Origin: Cyanobacteria bacterium REEB67
GTDB lineage: Bacteria; Cyanobacteriota; Vampirovibrionia; Obscuribacterales; Obscuribacteraceae
Length of the DNA: 64,000 nucleotides
Reading direction: 5' to 3'
Assembly (NCBI GenBank): GCA_018971775.1
Contig: JAGXAB010000006.1
Location: forward strand, 1 to 64,000
Made by a program: the position numbers and the translations under genes. Shown in pieces: positions 44,105 through 52,015 of this stretch (its first letter is position 1; each line of letters begins with the position of its first letter). The notes beneath the pieces are model-generated. The model was given only the letters and a program-made list of their open reading frames with translations, ran no database searches and was not told the origin of the DNA.

Positions 44105-45469
44105 CTAAACTTCGCTGAGCTCGCTGCCGGGAAAATAATGCGAAAGTATCTGCTTGTAGGTCTGGCCCTGCATGGCAAAGCCCTGGGCCCCCGTCTGCTG
44201 AAGACCGACACCATGACCAAAGCCGAGACCGTGAATCGTCAAATTGGAAAGCAGGCCGAGAGCGTCGAAACTTTGATCAAAAAATAGACGGGCGCTATTC
44301 AGACGAGCCAGCTTCACTTCAGGATTGGCGAAGGCTTTGCGGATGACAAGCTCCTTGCGAATCGTCCAATCGCCGCTCGAGGTCTTGATTTTGAGCGCCA
44401 TAGCCACGCCGGAAACTCCGCGCTCCGTCACTTCCAGACCTTTGATATGGCCAAACTTATGCCCCGCCGGTGGTATCACAAACGCAGCGCTATCCCTGGC
44501 CTGGGCCAGGGTCTCGACGGCATGGTGCAAATGCGCTTCCAGAGAATGAGCCGGGATGCTCACGGTCCAGGCAAATTTAGAGGAAAAAAGGTCAGCACTG
44601 ACGGCGGTATCATTTTGTTTTTTAGCGGCAAACAAGTAGCGCAAAAAATCCTCGCTGCCCACTTTTGGCTTGAGCCCGGGATAGCGCCCTTCCGGCACGC
44701 CGGCCAAATAAGGAATTGGAGGCGGCGGAAAAGCACCGGTGAGCGGATCCGAAAAACAATTTTCGTAATTTTCGGTGTGTCCGCCGGCATTGGAACTGAA
44801 AAGCGCCAGAATAGGTTTGCCTTGATATGTCAAAATTTGCGAGCCGCGACCGCCGGCTCCCTTTTCGGCACCGCTGGCTCCGGTAGCTTCAATGGCCCGC
44901 TCGATGCGCACATCGACGCTGCCACCCGATCCGGCGAAATACTGACAGCATAAAAAAGAATCGCAAACATTGACGTGGTCGGCAGCATGCGAAATGCGCG
45001 GATTGAGCGCATAGGTGCGCGCTGCTACCGCCTGGCACTTAAGCGCTTCGGCATGATAGCTGGCGGGCATCTCTGAGCTCAAGACTCCGCGCAAATAATC
45101 ATCAAGCGAAAGCCGCACGGAGAGCCTGAGCGCAGCACCACGGCGCTCGATTTTCAGATCGCCCGGATAAGTCGGATGAGCGCCGCCCCCGGCGCGGCGT
45201 AGCGAGTCGACCTGGATCGGTTTTGCTGATTTGACAAAAAGAGGCAGCTCGGCCGCTGGGACCACGTTACCGGTCAAAAGCAAACTGACTCCGCCGCCCG
45301 GTCCGGACTGAATTCTTACTTTCAGAGCTGTGCCGATGTTTAAAGCGCGGGCGGCATCGCCATTTTCCCCGCCAGAGCTTGCCTGCATTGGCGCCGCCGA
45401 GCTGAGGACGATTTCGCCTTGATCCAGCGAGCTCAGCTCTAAATTGGTAATACCGACCCAGATTTGCAT
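44105..45469 (-). CDS. SpoIID/LytB-domain protein
   Basis: 454 residues. The SpoIID core (about 115-430) has LDDYLRGVLSSEMPASYHAEALKCQAVAARTYAL with the catalytic Glu of SEMP, and HGLGFGHGVGLQQTGAQGFA near the C-terminus. SpoIID enzymes are lytic transglycosylases cutting stripped peptidoglycan. No signal peptide precedes the conserved beginning MQIWVGITNLEL, and no ribosome site is visible. The ATG lies only 10 bases after the tRNA-Ser 3' end, so transcription may come through the tRNA, and the export route is unclear. Confidence 0.9.
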   Translation of the reverse strand: MQIWVGITNLELSSLDQGEIVLSSAAPMQASSGGENGDAARALNIGTALKVRIQSGPGGGVSLLLTGNVVPAAELPLFVKSAKPIQVDSLRRAGGGAHPTYPGDLKIERRGAALRLSVRLSLDDYLRGVLSSEMPASYHAEALKCQAVAARTYALNPRISHAADHVNVCDSFLCCQYFAGSGGSVDVRIERAIEATGASGAEKGAGGRGSQILTYQGKPILALFSSNAGGHTENYENCFSDPLTGAFPPPPIPYLAGVPEGRYPGLKPKVGSEDFLRYLFAAKKQNDTAVSADLFSSKFAWTVSIPAHSLEAHLHHAVETLAQARDSAAFVIPPAGHKFGHIKGLEVTERGVSGVAMALKIKTSSGDWTIRKELVIRKAFANPEVKLARLNSARLFFDQSFDALGLLSNLTIHGLGFGHGVGLQQTGAQGFAMQGQTYKQILSHYFPGSELSEV

Positions 45470-45479
45470 TTTAGAAAAG

Positions 45480-45565
45480 TGGCGGAGCAGGAGGGACTCG
45501 AACCCCCAACCCCTTTCAGGGCAGCCGCTTTCAAGGCGGTGTCTTCATCCAGCCAGGTCTGCTCC
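45480..45565 (-). tRNA. tRNA-Ser (UGA)
   Basis: The minus strand reads an acceptor stem GGAGCAG...CTGCTCC with discriminator G and encoded CCA (45482-45480). The anticodon loop is CTTGAAA, giving UGA. A long variable arm (class II) and the T-loop TTCGAGT follow. The top pair of the anticodon stem is an A-C mismatch. It lies just upstream of the SpoIID gene. Confidence 0.96.
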
Positions 45566-45686
45566 AAGTTAACCCAGAATGCATTTGTCGAAATACATAG
45601 TTGCACTGCGATTTTGATATTCTACAAGTTGCAGGGCCGGGGGGCAAATAATCCGGCGCGATAAATTTACGAGAAGGCTTTTCAAG

Positions 45687-46568
45687 ATGAAACCTAAAGA
45701 TCGCCTCGACAATTTACTGATCGAAAGGGCGCTCTTTTCCAGTCGCGAAGCAGCTCGCACTGCCATCATGGATGGTGCCATTATCGTCAACGGCACGAAA
45801 ATAACCAAAGCCGGTACCTCCACCGCCACTGACGCCATAATCGAAATCATCAAAAGTTACAATCTCTGTCCCTACGTCAGCCGTGGTGGCCTGAAACTCG
45901 AAAAGGCGCTCAAGTATTTTAGCGTCGAGGCAAAAGGGCGCATCGCCATTGATGGCGGTGCATCGACAGGCGGTTTCAGCGATTGTCTTTTGCAAAACGG
46001 GGCAGCGCGGGTCTATGCAGTCGACGTCGGTCACGGCCAACTGGACTGGAAGCTGCGACAGGACGATCGCGTCCGGGTACTGGAGCGCGTCAATCTTCGC
46101 AATTTAAAAGCCCAGGATCTATACGAACACGGCGATCAAAAGGCCGACCTCGCCGTCATGGATGTCTCCTTCATTTCGGTGACGAAGACCTTGCCGGCAC
46201 TTTTTGAGCTACTTACGCCTTCGGCTTTTGAACTTGTCGTCTTGATCAAGCCGCAGTTTGAGGCGGGCCGGCAAAAGGTTGGAAAAGGTGGAGTAGTGAG
46301 GGATCTGACCACTCACATCGAAGTACTGGATAGCGTTATCTCATTCATTCAAAGCACCGATCTCAAACCACGCTATGTCCAAATCGGACTTACCTTTTCT
46401 CCCCTCAAAGGTCCTTCCGGTAATATCGAATATTTGCTTTATTTGAAAGGCGAAGAAACTCTCACTCTCGGCGGCGAAAATTGCGGGCTCAAGCAATTAC
46501 CCTTCGACGCCAAAACCTTGACCGAGCAGATAGCTAGAGAAGCTTTCGAAAGCCTGGGCGCTCCTTAG
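45687..46568 (+). CDS. tlyA: TlyA-family rRNA 2'-O-methyltransferase
   Basis: 293 residues. An N-terminal S4 RNA-binding domain (RLDNLLIERALFSSREAARTAI, about 5-60) is joined to an FtsJ-like methyltransferase. The SAM site is IDGGASTGGFSDCLL, and the K-D-K-E set is seen in GGLKLEKAL, MDVSFIS, LIKPQFE and the C-terminal Glu. TlyA modifies cytidines in 16S/23S rRNA; it was once called a haemolysin. GAAGG is nine bases upstream of the ATG. It converges on the DUF2063 gene (22 bases between stops). Confidence 0.94.
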   Translation: MKPKDRLDNLLIERALFSSREAARTAIMDGAIIVNGTKITKAGTSTATDAIIEIIKSYNLCPYVSRGGLKLEKALKYFSVEAKGRIAIDGGASTGGFSDCLLQNGAARVYAVDVGHGQLDWKLRQDDRVRVLERVNLRNLKAQDLYEHGDQKADLAVMDVSFISVTKTLPALFELLTPSAFELVVLIKPQFEAGRQKVGKGGVVRDLTTHIEVLDSVISFIQSTDLKPRYVQIGLTFSPLKGPSGNIEYLLYLKGEETLTLGGENCGLKQLPFDAKTLTEQIAREAFESLGAP

Positions 46569-46591
46569 ATAATACTGTGTCAGAATTTTTG

Positions 46592-47506
46592 TCAGACTTC
46601 TTCGAGTATTAGATGGAACTTTTTAAATTCTTCGATCGCCACAAGCGATCCGGTCAAAAGCGCTCCGGCTTCCTCAGGCGAGACACCGGCACAGACAGTG
46701 GTAAGCAATTCGCCGTAGCTAATGCCCGGTCTATCGAGCATCAGCTGGAGAAGTTGCATGGCCACGTCGCCCACTTCCAAAAACCGCGCCTCAAGGGTGC
46801 TGGCATCGCGAAAGACAATAACCCCGACTGGAGCGGCACAGGCTTTTACCGCTTCGACCGTTAACTTCTCGCCTTCTTTGATCGCCAGGGCAATAGCTGG
46901 AATATCAAAATGATAATTACGCGCCGCGATGGCACTGGTCAAGACAGGTGACAGAGAAGCAAATTGAGCCGCCTGAGCGGCGTCGCCGTCTGAAATATTT
47001 TCGGTCTTGTTTCTTTCATCTGCACTTTTACTTTTAATTTTGACCTTCGTCGAAACGTCTGCTTCCACTTGTTCGAGCACAAGCAGCTCGATCCACTCGT
47101 AGTCGGCAAGTTCGGCCAGGAATGGATAGCGCCTGATCAGCTTGGGACAGTGTTCGGCCAGATAAAGGCCAAACTTTTCAGCGGCACGGTTGAGATTGTA
47201 ATGTCGCGGCGGCGTCGCGGCGAAATAATCGAGGGCGCATTCTTTGAAATTTTTGCCGAGTAATTTATGAATGATCGGAAAGATCGAAGCCATAAGATCG
47301 AAACGACCGATCTCAATCAGCGAACTATAGAGCTCGATACCTTTCTCGTCGAAGTTCGGCGCAGAAGCGTCGCTAAGCGTTTCGCCAGGGTCGTTGCTAA
47401 GATTTCGGCCGATCTCCTGGCCAAGATCTCTGTCAGAGCCACGCCGCCGGCTTATCAATGTAGCCATTTGAGCCTGGATGAAGTTCAGCTTCGTGCCGCT
47501 GCCCAT
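46592..47506 (-). CDS. DUF2063-type partner (BufC/HvfC-like) of a MNIO peptide-modifying enzyme
   Basis: About 304 residues. The start at 47506 leaves four bases after the DUF692 stop; a longer frame to 47593 overlaps that gene and is not favoured. The N-terminal helical domain has NFIQAQMATLI, a divergent stretch, then the family hallmark YPFLAELADYEWIELLVLEQ (about residues 135-160). The C-terminal half (VGVIVFRDASTLEARFLEVGD, LLQLMLDRPGISYGELLT) resembles the second domain of BufC/HvfC, thought to present the precursor to the oxidase. Third gene of the precursor-oxidase-partner unit. Confidence 0.8.
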   Translation of the reverse strand: MGSGTKLNFIQAQMATLISRRRGSDRDLGQEIGRNLSNDPGETLSDASAPNFDEKGIELYSSLIEIGRFDLMASIFPIIHKLLGKNFKECALDYFAATPPRHYNLNRAAEKFGLYLAEHCPKLIRRYPFLAELADYEWIELLVLEQVEADVSTKVKIKSKSADERNKTENISDGDAAQAAQFASLSPVLTSAIAARNYHFDIPAIALAIKEGEKLTVEAVKACAAPVGVIVFRDASTLEARFLEVGDVAMQLLQLMLDRPGISYGELLTTVCAGVSPEEAGALLTGSLVAIEEFKKFHLILEEV

Positions 47507-47510
47507 TAGC

Positions 47511-48395
47511 TCAAGCGCTCTTCGAAAGAGCGGCGGGCAGTACACCCGGCTGCGATGCCAGAACAATTTGTCTGATCTTATCGAGCTCGGCAATGACGGT
47601 TTCGAAAGATTCCGGGTAGTTTTGATCCCGCTCCAGCAAAACCGCCTTGCAATCAGTATGCTTCAAAGCATAGGCGAGTAGATCGAAAACCGGCTCGATG
47701 ACGTCAGCACCGTGGGTATCAATGAGAAGATCGCCGCGACGACTGTGACCGGCGACATGCATTTGCACAACGCGCTCGAGGGGCAGGTCGTCGATAAACT
47801 TGTAGGGATCGAAATTGAGATTGATCGAATTGACATAGACATTGTTCACGTCGAGCAGCAAACCACAATCTGCTCCCTCGAGTATCTGCCAGATAAAGTC
47901 GGCCTCTTGCAGATGCGATTCGGGCATGTGCATGTAATAGGAAATATTTTCCAGGAGCAGCGGACGCCCAACCAGAGCTTGCGCCTCGCGAGCTCTGGCA
48001 ATCACATGTTTGACTGTCTCCGCCGATAGTGGCAAAGGTAAAAGATCATGGAGGTAAAAGCCGTCGATAGAGGTGAAACAGAGATGATCCGTCCACCATG
48101 GCGCCTCAATGAAATCAAGCAGGCCAACCAACGTGCTCAGATAATCTTTGTTCAGAGGGTCGGAACTGCCGACCGAAAGGTTGACGCCGTGCGTCACGAT
48201 GGGGAAGAGGCTCTTGGCCTTTTCCAGACGGCTTTTAGCATGCCCGCCCAGATCCATATAATTTTCCGGAACGATCTCCAGCCAGTCGATACTGGCGGAA
48301 CTGGCAAATATCTCGTCTGCTAGCTCTCTTCTAAGTCCAAGCCCGACGCCTAAATAGGGCATCTTGGCTTTAGCGGCGATGAAATCACTGCTCAT
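47511..48395 (-). CDS. DUF692 multinuclear non-heme iron oxidase (BufB/HvfB/MbnB-like)
   Basis: 294 residues with the TIM-barrel DUF692 pattern: LGVGLGLRRELADEIF, VPENYMDLGG, THGVNLSVGSSDPL, TDHLCF, YLHDLLPLPLS, LLENISYYM, CGLLLDVNNVYVNS, VQMHVAGH, LIDTHGADV and LLERD. These carry the His, Asp, Glu and Asn ligands of the family. Family members oxidise Cys of ribosomal peptides to oxazolone-thioamide or thiooxazole groups, often for copper binding. The N-terminal GLR-x2-H of the bufferin/HvfB branch, as I recall it, reads GLRREL here, so the subfamily may differ. It lies between the putative precursor and a DUF2063 protein. Confidence 0.92.
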   Translation of the reverse strand: MSSDFIAAKAKMPYLGVGLGLRRELADEIFASSASIDWLEIVPENYMDLGGHAKSRLEKAKSLFPIVTHGVNLSVGSSDPLNKDYLSTLVGLLDFIEAPWWTDHLCFTSIDGFYLHDLLPLPLSAETVKHVIARAREAQALVGRPLLLENISYYMHMPESHLQEADFIWQILEGADCGLLLDVNNVYVNSINLNFDPYKFIDDLPLERVVQMHVAGHSRRGDLLIDTHGADVIEPVFDLLAYALKHTDCKAVLLERDQNYPESFETVIAELDKIRQIVLASQPGVLPAALSKSA

Positions 48396-48431
48396 TAGAC
48401 AGGGCTACAACTCCAACATTGTCAGTCCGCC

Positions 48432-48454
48432 AGTGAGCGCGGAAGCGCTCGACT
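48432..48454 (-). promoter_or_regulatory. intercistronic hairpin between precursor peptide and DUF692 genes
   Basis: GAGCGC-GGAA-GCGCTC with outer AGT/ACT pairs and one bulged base lies in the 74-base gap. No T-run follows on the minus strand, so it is more likely an RNA-stability or partial-readthrough element than a full terminator. It would allow more precursor than enzyme to be made. Confidence 0.5.
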
Positions 48455-48469
48455 GATCTTGGTTAGCTC

Positions 48470-48727
48470 TTACTTAGCTTCTTTGGCGGCTTCTTTAGCT
48501 TTGCAAGAACCTTCTTTACCTTTGCAGGAGCCTTCTTTGCCTTTCTCGGCTTTGGCTTCTTTTTTGTGGTGTTCTTTTTTGGTTGTTTTTTCGGTTTTTT
48601 CGGTCTTTGTTTCTTTGACTTCAGTCTTGCTGGTGTCAGTTGCGGCTTTGTCTTCGGCCAGAGCGGCTCCGCCAACGGCGAGTCCGAGTACGGCGGCCAA
48701 GGCTACGGCCAATTGTGTCTTCTGCAT
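48470..48727 (-). CDS. secreted precursor peptide with tandem GKEGSCK repeats (bufferin/HvfA-like)
   Basis: 85 residues. The ATG at 48727 is chosen because GGGAG sits seven bases upstream; a TTG two codons earlier is disfavoured. A Sec-type signal peptide (AVALAAVLGLAVGGAALA, cleavage likely before EDKA) is followed by a Lys/Glu/Thr-rich linker with one HH pair. The C-terminus holds two exact GKEGSCK heptads giving the only two Cys (C68, C75), then KAKEAAKEAK. Known MNIO substrates such as HvfA carry repeated EGKCG-type motifs; EGSCK is a near relative. Directly upstream of the DUF692 and DUF2063 genes. A role as a modified copper-binding peptide is inferred. Confidence 0.85.
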   Translation of the reverse strand: MQKTQLAVALAAVLGLAVGGAALAEDKAATDTSKTEVKETKTEKTEKTTKKEHHKKEAKAEKGKEGSCKGKEGSCKAKEAAKEAK

Positions 48728-49094
48728 TTGCAATCTCCCAAAGTTGTATACAAGTCCAACTACTTAATTGTGGGCACTTTTGTCCATTCAAAGAAGGTTG
48801 AACACAGTCATCATGCTAGGACAGCCTGATTAAGGACAACCCATACTTGAGTTATGGTTGTGTAAAATCTGGAGGAGCAAGCCTGGCTTAGCCTGTAGAG
48901 CTGCAAAGCTTCTTAATAAAGTTTTGCATAAGATAGAGATACTTTACGTGGCCCTATTTTATAAGACACTGCAGCGGAGAACTGAAACAATCCTTTTATA
49001 TGGGTTTGGCCCTTATCAATAGCGGCATAATTGTTGTAGTTGCCCGGAATGATCTAGTAAGCTTTAGCACGGACCTTTATATAAGATAAGTTAG
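48728..49094. other. divergent regulatory region upstream of the peptide cluster
   Basis: 367 bases without a gene. TTGTATACAA (48744-48753) is a perfect palindrome that includes TATACA, a possible minus-strand -10, 17-26 bases upstream of the precursor ATG. A hairpin, ACAACC(C)ATA (48836-48845) with TATGGTTGT (48853-48861), lies about 110 bases upstream. No known copper-regulator box (for example TACAnnTGTA) was found. Confidence 0.45.
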
Positions 49095-49688
49095 ATGACT
49101 CAGACGACCGTCCATTCCTACTTTCAGCAAATCCTCAGAGACTGGGTAGAAAATGGTCGCTTCCCCGATACGACTGTCGAAGCCTGTGCACCCTCCCTGG
49201 CCATGAAGCTGGGACTGCCGCAGGACAAAGTAACCTTCGACAATTTCATCCACTCCAGTCAAACCGCCGACTGGTGCCTGCGTCCGCTCGACTACGGCAA
49301 TACTCTCAAAGGTACGCTCTACTTATACTTGCCGACCAAGTGGAGCGAATTTCAAAAAATTGAAAACGCCACTCAGGTAACCGACGGCAAATTTATCCGC
49401 CAGACCATTTATTTGCTCGACAAGGCCGACTGGCAAAAAAATCTCCCTGATTTTTTCCAGCAGGGAGATGTCAGTGGCTTCGTATATTATTTGATCTCCG
49501 CCCCGGCTTTTCACCAGTGGATATGTTGCGTGGAAGAACCGACCCGAGTCTGGCTGTTCGCTTTTTACACGGCCGAAGACAAAGTGCTGATCACTAAAGC
49601 AGATGCAAGCGATCAGGCCTCACTCGAATTGCAATTGACCTCTTTGATCAATTCAAACCCCTGGTATGGATTTGTCAGGACAAACTAA
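49095..49688 (+). CDS. hypothetical cytoplasmic protein, 197 aa
   Basis: No family recognised. No signal peptide. Mixed alpha/beta pattern rich in aromatic residues: VHSYFQQILRDWVENGRF, WCLRPLDYGNTLKGTLYLYLPTKWSEF, FHQWICCVEEPTRVWLFAFY. Two adjacent Cys sit in WICCVEE. TATATAAG lies about ten bases before the ATG, too near for a -10, so the promoter is likely further up. Its last 23 bases overlap the start of the hydrolase gene, implying coupled translation and perhaps related function. Confidence 0.75.
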   Translation: MTQTTVHSYFQQILRDWVENGRFPDTTVEACAPSLAMKLGLPQDKVTFDNFIHSSQTADWCLRPLDYGNTLKGTLYLYLPTKWSEFQKIENATQVTDGKFIRQTIYLLDKADWQKNLPDFFQQGDVSGFVYYLISAPAFHQWICCVEEPTRVWLFAFYTAEDKVLITKADASDQASLELQLTSLINSNPWYGFVRTN

Positions 49689-50346
49689 AAAGCCCGCCGT
49701 CATTTACCTGCATGGTTTCGCCTCGGGTATCGGGTCGACCAAAGCGCAATATTTCCAAGATCGTTTGCTCAAAGCCGGCTACGAACTAGCACTGCCGGAT
49801 CTGAACGTGCCAACCTTCTCCGACATGACTCTTTCGGCGCAGCTCGAAAAAGTCGAAACGGTAGCGCGCGACTTCGCCGAAGGGCGGGATTTGATTTTGA
49901 TTGGCTCCAGTCTCGGTGGCTTGCTGGCAACAATTGCCTCGCAAAAACTGAAGAGCAGATCGTTGAAAGTACAAAGGTTGATTTTGCTCGCCCCCGGATT
50001 TGGTATCAAGGAGCGGTGGCAGGAATTGATCGGAGCCGAAGAGCTGGACCGGTGGCGCAAAACAGGCAGTAAGAGCTATTTTCACTATGGCTTGAAAAAA
50101 GAACTCGGTCTCAAATACTCCTTCATCGAAGATCTGAAAAATCATCAGACCGATGATTTGAAAATAAATTTGCCCACGCTTGTTTTTCATGGCATCAAAG
50201 ACGACACCGTACCAATTGAAAAGAGCAAGAGATTTGCCGCTCTCAACGGCGACCTAGTCGAATTGCATGAACTGGTAGACGGTCACGAATTGATTGCGAG
50301 CTTGGCTGTGATGTGGGACAGAAGTGCAAACTTCATGAAAGAGTAG
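49666..50346 (+). CDS. YqiA/UPF0227-like alpha/beta hydrolase
   Basis: 226 residues. The alpha/beta hydrolase plan: VIYLHGFASGIGSTKAQYF at the N-terminus (oxyanion HGF), the nucleophile elbow GSSLGG (Ser at about 85), an acid in HGIKDDTVP and the His in VDGHEL. The fold and opening match YqiA-type esterases. The substrate is unknown. It overlaps the preceding unknown gene by 23 bases. Confidence 0.9.
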   Translation: MDLSGQTKKPAVIYLHGFASGIGSTKAQYFQDRLLKAGYELALPDLNVPTFSDMTLSAQLEKVETVARDFAEGRDLILIGSSLGGLLATIASQKLKSRSLKVQRLILLAPGFGIKERWQELIGAEELDRWRKTGSKSYFHYGLKKELGLKYSFIEDLKNHQTDDLKINLPTLVFHGIKDDTVPIEKSKRFAALNGDLVELHELVDGHELIASLAVMWDRSANFMKE

Positions 50347-50672
50347 AATCCCGCAGTCAGAGCCATCTACAACTATCCGATAAATAATTTGCATCAAAAT
50401 TAGTGATACCGCATACGGTGTCATCAGCAGCGCTGTTCATGGACGACAATCCGGTTCAATCGACCCAACCAACGACTGAAGGGAGCGGACCCGACACGCC
50501 AGATGAGTGTCGGATAACAAAAGCGAAGAGGCCCGAAATAAATTCGAGCCTCTTTTGCTTGAGCTAGATTGTCAGCTTGAATGTCACAACGACATCTTAT
50601 CTATATAGTTTTCGTTATAGTTTTCGTTAGCGATGGCTCTATAGACAGGGTCGTAAGTCAGAGAATCTCGAA
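50347..50672. other. intergenic region between hydrolase and H1-like gene
   Basis: 326 bases. It contains the hairpin pair described as a small-RNA candidate (50491-50555) and an imperfect inverted repeat ACCG-CATA-CGGT near 50409. No open frame with a start signal. Confidence 0.4.
50460..50557 (+). ncRNA. candidate small RNA or long terminator leader
   Basis: CCGACAC (50491-50497) pairs perfectly with GTGTCGG (50507-50513), nine-base loop. 13 bases further on AAGAGGC (50527-50533) pairs with GCCTCTT (50549-50555), followed by TTTGCTT. Two consecutive stems, the second terminator-like, starting about 145 bases after the hydrolase stop, would suit a small RNA. It may instead be only a bidirectional terminator for the two convergent genes. 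Confidence 0.3.
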
Positions 50673-51296
50673 CTAGGACATTCCGCCTTCGCCGCCGGCG
50701 GCGGGGGCTGCTGTTGCTTTTTTGGTAGCGCGCTTAGCAGCTGGTTTTCTCTTAGCGGCTTTTTTAGGAGCGGCTTTCTTAGCTACGCTTTTTTTAGCAG
50801 TAGCCTTTTTGGCTACTGTTTTTTTAGCGGCGGCTTTTTTAGGAGCAGCTTTTTTAGCTACGGTCTTTTTGGCAGCAGCTTTTTTAGGAGCGGCTTTCTT
50901 AGCTACGGTCTTTTTGGCAGCGGCTTTCTTCTTAGGAGCGGCTTTCTTGGCAGCAGCTTTCTTAGGAGCAGCTTTCTTAGCTACGGTTTTCTTAGCAGCG
51001 GTTTTCTTAGCAGCGGCTTTCTTAGGAGCGGCTTTTTTGGCTACTGTCTTTTTGGCAGCGGCTTTTTTAGGAGCAGCTTTCTTAGCGGTTGCTTTTTTGG
51101 CAGCAGGCTTTTTAGCGGTTGCTTTTTTGGCTGTTGCTTTTTTAGCAGTGGTTTTCTTAGCGGCTTTCTTAGGAGCTGCTTTCTTGGCGGCTTTCTTCGG
51201 CTTAGCAGCCGCGACTTCGCCTTCTTCGGCTACGGCAGCGGCAGGATTAGCTCTGCGTGCTGTTGCCTTTTTCTTCTTAGCTGGTTTCATTGCCAT
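50673..51296 (-). CDS. histone H1-like Lys/Ala-rich DNA-binding protein
   Basis: 207 residues, more than three quarters Lys and Ala. A short head ([20 protein letters not shown]) is followed by [19 protein letters not shown] units repeated through residue 195. Similar tails occur in bacterial H1-like proteins, which condense DNA without a fixed fold. GGGAG nine bases upstream sets the start. The coding repeats make it a likely length-variable gene. The opposite strand gives a long hydrophobic reading frame purely as a mirror of these repeats. Confidence 0.88.
   Translation of the reverse strand: MAMKPAKKKKATARRANPAAAVAEEGEVAAAKPKKAAKKAAPKKAAKKTTAKKATAKKATAKKPAAKKATAKKAAPKKAAAKKTVAKKAAPKKAAAKKTAAKKTVAKKAAPKKAAAKKAAPKKKAAAKKTVAKKAAPKKAAAKKTVAKKAAPKKAAAKKTVAKKATAKKSVAKKAAPKKAAKRKPAAKRATKKATAAPAAGGEGGMS
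50760..51190 (-). repeat. tandem coding repeats of the H1-like gene
   Basis: Imperfect units around GCTTTTTTAGGAGCGGC, AGCTACGG and TTTTTGGCAGC on the plus strand recur many times, encoding the [15 protein letters not shown] pattern. Confidence 0.85.
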
Positions 51297-52015
51297 TTAA
51301 TTTTCTCCCTTAGTATTCGTCTGGGGTGGATAAAGAAGGACAGTTTCATTTCCGGCTTTCGGGCTGAAATTTTGCTGCTGGTTCCCTTTTATTTCACCTT
51401 CGTCGTTTTAAGAGCAATCAACTGAAAATTGCGTTGCTCTTTTTTCCTGTCACACCACACGCAACTTAGAGTACCTTTCAATTGGATAAATTGCAATATA
51501 TAGATCTGCACCGAACTGACCTGTAGATGATCTCAAAGAGCTAATCGCTGCACATATCAAAAAGCGATGATACAGATAAGACTGGCTTGTCATGCCGATT
51601 GATGTCTATCACACTTTTTTGAAGTGGTATCACTTTTGCTCATAGATCAGTCGGAAAAATATTTTTCCAAATTTGCAATTTTCTGTTTGCAATTTGCAAA
51701 ACAATTACTTTTCAGTTTCAAAATAGACTTCGATGCATTTTCGATGACACTAAAAAATCGCCTCGCGAGAAAATGAAAAATGGATCTGACGTCGGCGAAA
51801 ACTTTCGAAATTGAAAAATCAGATCAGCGGATCTCGAGCGTCGCAACCGAAACAAACGACACGCGGAGATATCAAGCGATGCCGCAAACTCCGCCAGGAG
51901 AAGCATTTTGTCTTTCGGCCGGAAAGAAATCAAAACGCTTTGCAATATTTTGGCGCCGGACAAATGGACATTTACCTCTCAGATAATGACCTTTGCTCGC
52001 AACAGTCGGGGAAAA
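51297..52015. other. long AT-rich non-coding region
   Basis: 719 bases between the H1-like and deaminase genes. AAGTG-GTAT-CACTT at 51622-51635; a perfect 16-base palindrome GGAAAAAT/ATTTTTCC at 51653-51668; then three TTTGCAA copies within 51670-51700, two directly adjacent. Short open frames at 51718-51986 on both strands lack start signals and family features and are not called. Confidence 0.5.

Noticed and set aside
50722..51300. Long hydrophobic plus-strand frame of [10 protein letters not shown] repeats
   Set aside because: It is the exact mirror of the Lys/Ala-repeat gene on the minus strand and has no ribosome site. The H1-like reading is the known family.
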